Source: an uncultured Opitutaceae bacterium (GTDB lineage: Bacteria; Verrucomicrobiota; Verrucomicrobiia; Opitutales; Opitutaceae). From it: a stretch of 5,917 bases of DNA. Below are positions 1-4,559 of the stretch, piece by piece (the stretch's first letter is position 1; the number at the start of each line of letters is the position of its first letter). The notes below the pieces were generated by a model, which was not told where the DNA came from, made no database searches, and was given only the letters and a program-made list of their open reading frames with translations. Made by a program: the position numbers and the translations under genes. Where the stretch lies: NCBI GenBank assembly GCA_937128785.1, contig CAKZMS010000106.1, positions 1 through 5,917 on the forward strand, in the 5' to 3' direction.

Positions 1-81
1 GAACACGCCTTCATTGACCTCCAGGGCCGGCCCACTCGACCGCCGGAGGCTTTCACCCGGCTGATCGACGAGCACTGCTAA
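1..81 (+). CDS. C-terminal end of a protein, possibly an acyl-CoA thioesterase (partial)
   Basis: An open frame enters from the left edge and ends at TAA (79-81), giving 26 residues of a C-terminus. The tail reads HAFIDLQGRPTRPPEAF, followed by a short helix-like end closing in Cys. A final beta strand followed by a 'GRP-x-R-x-P' turn and a short helix resembles the ends of YbgC/4-hydroxybenzoyl-CoA-type hotdog thioesterases. That is only family resemblance in a very short fragment, so the function is tentative. The codons are GC-rich like the neighbours. The gene converges on queG and the two stop codons overlap (positions 78-81), which leaves no room for a terminator between them. Confidence 0.5.
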   Translation, partial: EHAFIDLQGRPTRPPEAFTRLIDEHC

Positions 82-1205
82 GTCGTCAACTCGGCTTCGT
101 ATTCAGCCAGCACTATTCGCTCCTGCTCGCTCTGCCGGAGAGACTCGATGCGCTGCTCACCTCCCAACACGCGAACCGCCCAGACCGCATGCGCTCGCAC
201 CAAAGGTTCCGGGTGCAGAGCCAATTTCACCAACTCGGGCAACAGATCCACCGCCCCTTGATTGGCCGCAACGACACAGGCGTTTCGTAAAAGCCCCCGC
301 AGTTTCAATCGTTTGACCGCGGTGCCTTTAAAAACCGCAGCAAAGGATTCCGGCGTAAGAGTAAGAATCTCGCGCAGGCTGAGTTGGTCGATATGATTCC
401 GTTTTTCCAACAGGATCGATTTCGCCGTTTGCGCGAAGCGATTCCACGGGCAGACCTCGGCGCAAATATCACAACCGTAGATGCGATCACCGATGGCGGA
501 ACGCCATTCCTGGGGAATCACTCCTTTGTGCTCAATCGTCAGGTAGGAGATACAACGACGAGCATCCAATTCTCCGGGCGACACCAGAGCATCAGTCGGA
601 CAAGCGTCCATGCAGGCGGTGCAATGCCCACAAAGGGTGCCTACCGGGTGATCTTCCCAACGGTGACTCACTGGCTCGTCCGATGGCAACCGACAACGCA
701 CCAAGATAGCCGCCAAAAACAGCCAGTTGCCGTAGTCCCGCGACATCAACATCGCGTTCTTTCCGGTGAACCCCACCCCGGCGCGGGCCGCCCAACTTCG
801 CTCCAGCACGGGTCCGGTATCCACGTAGTATCGGTAATCCCGGGCCGTTAGTTCACCCCAGGTCTCGATGACCTTCCCCGCTGATTCCAGCGCGGGCTTG
901 ATGGTATCATGGTAGTCCCGATGCAGAGCGTATCGGGCCCAAATCGGACCCGCATCATCGGGAGGCCTGTTCCCGTAATTAACCCCCAGCAGAATCATAC
1001 TCTGCGCCCCCTCGAGCACGAGTTGCGGATTCAATCGCTTCGCCTCGGAACGACGCAACCAACCCATTTCGCCATGGTGATTCTGCTCCAGCCATGAGCT
1101 GAACGCCGCTCCTCCCGGAGTATTCCCGCCGACACTCGTGAACCGAACCACATCAAACCCCAAACCTGCGAGACTCGACCGCAGCTGTTCGGGGTCCGGT
1201 TTCAT
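78..1205 (-). CDS. queG: Epoxyqueuosine reductase QueG
   Basis: QueG is a cytosolic cobalamin- and 4Fe-4S-dependent enzyme that reduces epoxyqueuosine to queuosine at the wobble position of GUN-anticodon tRNAs, the last step of the pathway. The 375-residue product has the family order. A YALHRDYH segment lies at 92-99. VDTGPVLER at 128-136 contains the presumed catalytic Asp129, and GFTGKN is at 145-150. A CxxCxxCxxxCP ferredoxin motif uses Cys192/195/198/202. RRCISYLTIE follows with Cys218, and a second cluster motif CDICAEVCPWN has Cys245/248/252. Residues 303-349 look like the HEAT-type repeats that close the family. I chose the ATG at 1205 because it overlaps the aroK stop (ATGA), has AAGGGA five bases upstream, and starts the protein close to the first conserved helix. 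An in-frame ATG at 1238 would add 11 residues inside aroK. All cluster cysteines are present and the gene looks intact. Confidence 0.96.
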   Translation of the reverse strand: MKPDPEQLRSSLAGLGFDVVRFTSVGGNTPGGAAFSSWLEQNHHGEMGWLRRSEAKRLNPQLVLEGAQSMILLGVNYGNRPPDDAGPIWARYALHRDYHDTIKPALESAGKVIETWGELTARDYRYYVDTGPVLERSWAARAGVGFTGKNAMLMSRDYGNWLFLAAILVRCRLPSDEPVSHRWEDHPVGTLCGHCTACMDACPTDALVSPGELDARRCISYLTIEHKGVIPQEWRSAIGDRIYGCDICAEVCPWNRFAQTAKSILLEKRNHIDQLSLREILTLTPESFAAVFKGTAVKRLKLRGLLRNACVVAANQGAVDLLPELVKLALHPEPLVRAHAVWAVRVLGGEQRIESLRQSEQERIVLAEYEAELTT

Positions 1206-1771
1206 GAGCGTCCCTTGGCGCCCGCCACCCGGCTCCATTCGGAGGCTTCGCGTCGGTAAACCCGCATCACATGAGATATGATGTCACTGGTGGGTCGGTG
1301 ATCGGTGAGGATGACCGCACCTGCCCGTCGATAGATGGGTTCGCGGACGGCGTAGAGCTCGCGGAGGCGTGCCATGGGATCATCCACATGCAGCAGCGGT
1401 CGGTTGCGATTGGCCGACGTGCGTTGGAGAATGGTCTCGAGCGAGGCATGGAGACACACCACCACACCTTTGGCCTGCAATCGGGGCAGCATTCCCTCCT
1501 GCACCACGAGTCCGCCACCACATGCCACCACGGTTTTACTGTCCGCGTGACCGGAGTCGATAAACTCACGTTCCCGCTGTCGAAAATAGTCCTCTCCTTT
1601 GTCCGCGAAGATTTCTGCCACCGTCGCGTCCTCCTTCATCTCAATCTCGTGGTCACTGTCGAGCAACTGATACTGCAGTCGATTCGCCACGGCCCGACCG
1701 ATTGTGGTCTTGCCCGTCCCCATAAACCCGACGAGGTAAAGGTTGGCTTCTGATCTCGCGTTGGTGGCCAT
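1202..1771 (-). CDS. aroK: Shikimate kinase AroK
   Basis: Cytosolic shikimate kinase phosphorylates the 3-hydroxyl of shikimate using ATP, the fifth step of the shikimate pathway to chorismate. The 189-residue product has normal family length. The Walker A P-loop GFMGTGKT is at 15-22. LLDSDHEIE at 36-44 carries the Mg- and shikimate-contacting Asp38 and Asp40. Arg64 lies in YFRQRE, and the CGGG shikimate-binding turn is at 84-87. The lid segment RNRPLL at 122-127 contains Arg124, and the REPIY arginine is Arg143. The ATG at 1771 puts the P-loop at the usual distance from the N-terminus. An upstream in-frame extension to 1966 would overlap the divergent aldolase gene and encodes low-complexity non-family sequence, so it is rejected. 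No good Shine-Dalgarno precedes the ATG. It is the first gene of the aroK-queG unit, whose ATGA overlap implies one transcript. Confidence 0.96.
   Translation of the reverse strand: MATNARSEANLYLVGFMGTGKTTIGRAVANRLQYQLLDSDHEIEMKEDATVAEIFADKGEDYFRQREREFIDSGHADSKTVVACGGGLVVQEGMLPRLQAKGVVVCLHASLETILQRTSANRNRPLLHVDDPMARLRELYAVREPIYRRAGAVILTDHRPTSDIISHVMRVYRREASEWSRVAGAKGRS
1211..1216 (-). promoter_or_regulatory. Ribosome binding site of queG inside the end of aroK
   Basis: On the minus strand AAGGGA lies five bases before the ATG at 1205-1203, within the last codons of aroK. With the ATGA overlap of the aroK stop (1204-1202), it supports the shorter queG start and suggests translational coupling. 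It is one of the few Shine-Dalgarno-like sites in the window. The match is partial (AAGG core), so strength is uncertain. Confidence 0.5.
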
Positions 1772-1842
1772 GTCTTGGCCAACCAATGTGGCTGAATCAG
1801 ATTTGCCAAACCAGAAAACCTGATCGACTGCTTTCCCCCGCG
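1772..1842. promoter_or_regulatory. Divergent spacer between aroK and the threonine aldolase gene
   Basis: These 71 bases separate two divergent starts, so they should hold both promoters. A perfect 8-base palindrome, TTGGCCAA, lies at 1775-1782, just upstream of the aroK ATG. I see no convincing -35/-10 pair on either strand, and neither start has a canonical Shine-Dalgarno sequence. The palindrome may be chance. The promoter role is inferred from gene layout only. Confidence 0.4.
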
Positions 1843-2907
1843 ATGTCCACCCTCTCTGCCCTCCATCACTTTGCCAGCGACAACACTTCCGGCATCTGCC
1901 CCGAGGCTTGGGCCAAGTTGGCCGAAGCCAATCAAGGTCGCCTTCCCTCGTATGGGACAGATTCATGGACGACGCGGGCCTGTGATCTAATCCGAGAGGT
2001 TTTCGAGAAACCCGACGCCGAGATTTTTTTCGTTTTCAATGGCACGGCCGCCACTTCCTTGGCGCTGGCTTCACTTTCGCAGAGCTATCATAGCGTCATC
2101 TGCCATGAGGTGGCCCACGTGGAAACCGACGAGTGTGGCGCGCCGGAATTCTTTTCCAACGGCACCAAGATCCTGACGGCGGGCGGGCCGGAAGGGAAAC
2201 TTGCCCCCGAGGCTGTGGAGCAAATCATCCGGAAACGCACGGATATCCACTATCCCAAACCCCGCATTCTCTCCCTCACCCAATCCACTGAATTTGGCAC
2301 GGTTTACCGCGTGGAGGAAGTTGAGGAACTCTGCCGTCTGGCCAAAGCCCATGATCTCGCCGTGCACATGGACGGCGCACGATTTTCCAACGCCGCAGCG
2401 ATGTTAGCCGATAGCGAAAATGCTTCGCCGGCCGACTTCACCTGGCGCGCGGGCGTGGATGTATTGTGCTTCGGCGGCACGAAGAACGGCATGAACACAT
2501 CGGAAGCCGTCGTGTTCTTTCGTCCCGAACTGGCCGAGGAATTCGACTACCGCTGCAAACAGGCGGGGCAGCTGGCATCCAAAATGAGGTATCTCAGCAG
2601 CCAGTGGACCGGCGTGCTCGAAAACGGAATCTGGCTACGACATGCCCGACACGCCAACCAGATGACCAAGCGATTGGCCGACTCGATTCGCGATGTCCCG
2701 GGAGTCAGTATCTATCTCGAGCCCGAGGTGAACGCGCTCTTCGTGGACATGCCCCATTGCCTGGCCAATGCGATGATGGCGAAGGGATGGGAATTTTATA
2801 ACTTCCTCGGCCCCCAACGCTATCGGCTCATGTGCAACTGGGACACCCGAGAAAGCGATCTGAACGACTTTGCTTCGGATTTGGCGTTACTGGCCCGATC
2901 AGCTTAG
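1843..2907 (+). CDS. ltaE: Low-specificity L-threonine aldolase (beta-eliminating lyase family)
   Basis: This is a fold-type I PLP enzyme of the threonine aldolase family, which splits L-threonine or L-allo-threonine into glycine and acetaldehyde. The 354-residue product matches the family throughout. It opens with FASDNTSGICPEAW at 10-23. SYGTDSWT follows at 36-43, and the VFNGTAATSLAL phosphate-binding region is at 64-75. CHEVAHVETDECGAPEFF at 87-104 includes His92, which probably stacks on the PLP ring. HMDGAR at 175-180 has Asp177, which should pair with the PLP nitrogen. The Schiff-base lysine is Lys214 in GGTKNGM, and YRCKQAGQLASKMRYL at 236-251 is a family hallmark. The ATG at 1843 is preferred because family members reach FASDN within about ten residues. 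An in-frame ATG at 1786 would add 19 unmatched residues. No Shine-Dalgarno is visible. Exact substrate preference (threonine, allo-threonine or other beta-hydroxy amino acids) cannot be read from sequence. Confidence 0.92.
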   Translation: MSTLSALHHFASDNTSGICPEAWAKLAEANQGRLPSYGTDSWTTRACDLIREVFEKPDAEIFFVFNGTAATSLALASLSQSYHSVICHEVAHVETDECGAPEFFSNGTKILTAGGPEGKLAPEAVEQIIRKRTDIHYPKPRILSLTQSTEFGTVYRVEEVEELCRLAKAHDLAVHMDGARFSNAAAMLADSENASPADFTWRAGVDVLCFGGTKNGMNTSEAVVFFRPELAEEFDYRCKQAGQLASKMRYLSSQWTGVLENGIWLRHARHANQMTKRLADSIRDVPGVSIYLEPEVNALFVDMPHCLANAMMAKGWEFYNFLGPQRYRLMCNWDTRESDLNDFASDLALLARSA

Positions 2908-2926
2908 AGTCCACGGCACTGGGCAT

Positions 2927-2955
2927 AAAAAAGGGCGACCCAGTAAGGTCGCCCT
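2927..2955 (-). terminator. Intrinsic terminator for the minus-strand gene ending at 2981
   Basis: Read on the minus strand, AGGGCGACC (2955-2947), a six-base loop and GGTCGCCCT (2946 side to 2932) form a perfect stem of eight G/C-rich pairs plus one A-T pair, with the loop at 2946-2941. It is followed by a run of six T (2932-2927). It lies 26 bases past the stop of the repeat-protein gene. On the plus strand the stem is preceded by A6 but not followed by a T run, so termination of the convergent aldolase transcript would be weaker. Confidence 0.88.
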
Positions 2956-2980
2956 CGCCAAAAGTGGTTTGGCGCCGCGC

Positions 2981-3562
2981 TTACTCAGCTTGGGAAAGCG
3001 ACAAGACCACCGCCTCGGTGAAGGTCGCCACGACGGTCTGACCGATGTGAACGGTCGTCATTTTCTCCGCATCTTGCACGTCGATGGTCAGATAGTTGCC
3101 CAACGGGCCTCTGAGGGTCGCGGTCATATTGATGCGATCGAGCACTTCAACCGTCGTTACCGCCCGGATCAAACGACCCGCGCTGCCTGTCCCGGTGGCA
3201 GGGTCAGCCGTTTCAACCTGTTCAGTGATCTCCAAGGGATTCTCGATCTCGGCCGCCGTGGCGGGACGGAGCTCCAGCGCCAGGGAACGGGCGTATCCGG
3301 CAAGGACTGTATCTCCCACGCTGAAATGGGACATGTCTTCGATTTCATCGCCCAACGAAAACGACTCCTCGCGATCGTCTTCGAACTTCAGCGTCACGGA
3401 GCGCTCCTCCACATCAACGGCGGTGATGATCGCGCTAACCGATCCAAAAGTAAGGTCTTCCCGGGTGGGCACGGGATCCTCGGCGTGGGAAACTGAAGTG
3501 GTCAAGGAGATGGCGAAGCAGGCCGCCACCAGACAGATCGGGCGTTTGAAATAATTAAGCAT
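2981..3562 (-). CDS. Exported protein of unknown function with two tandem ~58-residue repeats
   Basis: The 193-residue product begins with a typical Sec signal peptide: MLNYFKRP, a hydrophobic stretch at about 9-22, then SVSHA with likely cleavage after Ala27. The mature protein holds two similar beta-rich units at about 41-98 and 132-189. Each contains a TL-centred strand, an acidic E-x-M segment (EDMSHF, EKMTTV) and a GxTVxA turn (VGDTVLAGY, IGQTVVATF), and ends in a strand xLxLxL. A Thr/Gly/Ala-rich linker separates them. I recall similar periplasmic proteins in Gram-negative bacteria that are annotated only as hypothetical, and I cannot assign a function. There are no cysteines in the mature part and no lipobox. 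The ATG at 3562 is chosen because it gives a clean signal peptide. A TTG at 3598 would add 12 polar residues. A strong terminator follows the gene, and an exported FKBP gene lies upstream in the same orientation. Confidence 0.85.
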   Translation of the reverse strand: MLNYFKRPICLVAACFAISLTTSVSHAEDPVPTREDLTFGSVSAIITAVDVEERSVTLKFEDDREESFSLGDEIEDMSHFSVGDTVLAGYARSLALELRPATAAEIENPLEITEQVETADPATGTGSAGRLIRAVTTVEVLDRINMTATLRGPLGNYLTIDVQDAEKMTTVHIGQTVVATFTEAVVLSLSQAE

Positions 3563-3690
3563 GGGAAACTGGATTTGAACTGATGGTGATCGCTCCAACT
3601 TCGTCGGTCGACCCGGTCAGAATGGAACCTCTGAGAACACGCAAACCCAGCCGCACGTCAACCGTGCAAAGTCGGAAGCATGGCGGATAG
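3563..3690. other. 128-bp spacer between two minus-strand exported-protein genes
   Basis: This gap is long enough for a separate promoter for the repeat-protein gene. It contains a short inverted repeat, GCACG (3653-3657) and CGTGC (3663-3667), with a five-base loop. It also contains a palindrome, GGTCGACC, around 3605-3612. Neither is followed by a T run, so I do not call a terminator for the FKBP gene. No clear -35/-10 pair or Shine-Dalgarno is visible before the ATG at 3562. I see no gene in it. Confidence 0.35.
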
Positions 3691-4449
3691 TTACTCAGGC
3701 AAAGCTGCGGATTCGGGCGGGGAAGCGGGCGTAACCGACACCAGTTCGACGTCAAATATCAGCGTCGCTCCCGGTGGAATGGAAGGAGTGCCCTCGTCGC
3801 CGTATCCGAGATCGGCGGGAATATAGAGTTTTATCGCCCCACCCTCGCCAATCAACGGCAGGCCTTGCGTCCAACCCTCGATCACCTGGTTCAGGCGGGT
3901 TTCAAACGGCCCACCTCCTTCAGAGGTATCAAACACGGTGCCATCGATCAGGCGCCCCGTGTAATGGGCCCGAACGGTGTCCAACGGACCGGGACGAAGT
4001 TCACTACCCGGACGCACGATGGTGTAGGCCAACCCGCTCTGCAGTTGCTGCACATCGTCCTTCGCCAGTAGAGACTCCCAGTATGCCGCCGCCGCCGCTT
4101 CCTGCTCGGCTTTCAGACCAGCCATGTGGGCATCAAACTTGCCCTGCACGAATTTGGAGATCTCCGGCCCGACGGACTGAAGATCCACTTGCAAGTCTTC
4201 CCCGTCAGCCGCCGCAGCCACACCTTGCTGAAAAGCCTCAAGCTCCGCCGCGGTGAGACCAAGCCGGCTGATTCCCGCCCGCATACCGGCCATCCACCCG
4301 TAAATCTGCAGCATTTCCTGATCAGATAGCGCATCCATCGCCGGAGCTGAGGCCGTGGCCGGATCAGCGGCAGGGCCTTGAGCCGCTAAGACCTGAGCCG
4401 ACCAGCCGAGGATGGATACGGTGAAAAATGCGCGCCGGAATATTTCCAT
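3691..4449 (-). CDS. Exported FKBP-type peptidyl-prolyl cis-trans isomerase (FkpA/MIP-like)
   Basis: The product catalyses cis-trans isomerisation of X-Pro bonds and probably acts as a folding helper in the periplasm or outer envelope. The 252 residues start with a signal peptide (MEIFRRAFFTVSILGWSA, likely cut near VLAA at 20-23) and an Ala/Pro-rich linker. A helical FkpA-type N-terminal domain follows at about 41-135. The FKBP domain spans 139-238, with HYTG at 162-165, GTVFDTS at 170-176, VIEGWTQGLPL at 189-199, LYIPADLGYG at 208-217 and IPPGATLIFDVEL at 224-236. Pocket residues matching FKBP12 are Tyr163, Phe173, Asp174, Phe182, Val189, Ile190, Trp193, Tyr216 and Phe232. The usual arginine in the loop after FD-x-S is missing (EGGGPF). 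The tail is Pro/Ser/Ala-rich. There is no cysteine after the signal, so it is not a lipoprotein. The ATG at 4449 is chosen over a GTG at 4458; none has a clear Shine-Dalgarno. The repeat-protein gene lies 128 bases downstream, so a shared transcript is possible but unproven. Confidence 0.93.
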   Translation of the reverse strand: MEIFRRAFFTVSILGWSAQVLAAQGPAADPATASAPAMDALSDQEMLQIYGWMAGMRAGISRLGLTAAELEAFQQGVAAAADGEDLQVDLQSVGPEISKFVQGKFDAHMAGLKAEQEAAAAAYWESLLAKDDVQQLQSGLAYTIVRPGSELRPGPLDTVRAHYTGRLIDGTVFDTSEGGGPFETRLNQVIEGWTQGLPLIGEGGAIKLYIPADLGYGDEGTPSIPPGATLIFDVELVSVTPASPPESAALPE

Positions 4450-4559
4450 GGCCAACACTCAAGGCCTAATCCCGCACAATTTCAACCGCCCCCTGCATCA
4501 CTTGAGCACCTTCATCACCCTCCCCTTGAACTCTTTCCCGCAAGCTGCTTGATTGCCGT
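4450..4559. promoter_or_regulatory. Divergent spacer between the FKBP gene and the unknown plus-strand ORF
   Basis: These 110 bases must hold the start signals of two divergent genes. No convincing sigma-70 promoter is visible on either strand. On the minus strand a purine-rich GGGGAGGG (4525-4518) sits just before an ATG at 4515. That ATG opens a five-codon ORF (MKVLK, stop at 4498), which overlaps by TGATG a ten-codon ORF (4498-4466). Both precede the FKBP start. Whether they are translated is unknown. Confidence 0.4.

Noticed and set aside
384..851. A 155-codon open frame on the plus strand
   Set aside because: It is antisense to the conserved part of queG, including the iron-sulfur motifs.
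1772..1966. N-terminal extension of AroK by 65 residues
   Set aside because: It would overlap the divergent aldolase gene and adds Trp/Arg/Gly-rich sequence unlike any shikimate kinase. The ATG at 1771 gives the normal length.
2870..3496. A 208-codon open frame on the plus strand spanning the terminator and the repeat-protein gene
   Set aside because: It starts inside the aldolase gene and crosses the terminator. It mirrors the minus-strand gene, which has a signal peptide and internal repeats as positive evidence.
3653..3667. Inverted repeat GCACG-N5-CGTGC as a terminator for the FKBP gene
   Set aside because: The stem is only five pairs and no T run follows on either strand.
2981..3699. 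The same 8 bases (ttactcag) at the 3' ends of the two exported-protein genes (2981 and 3691)
   Set aside because: The match is short and made of a stop codon plus a Glu codon. It does not extend, so it is probably coincidence rather than a repeat.
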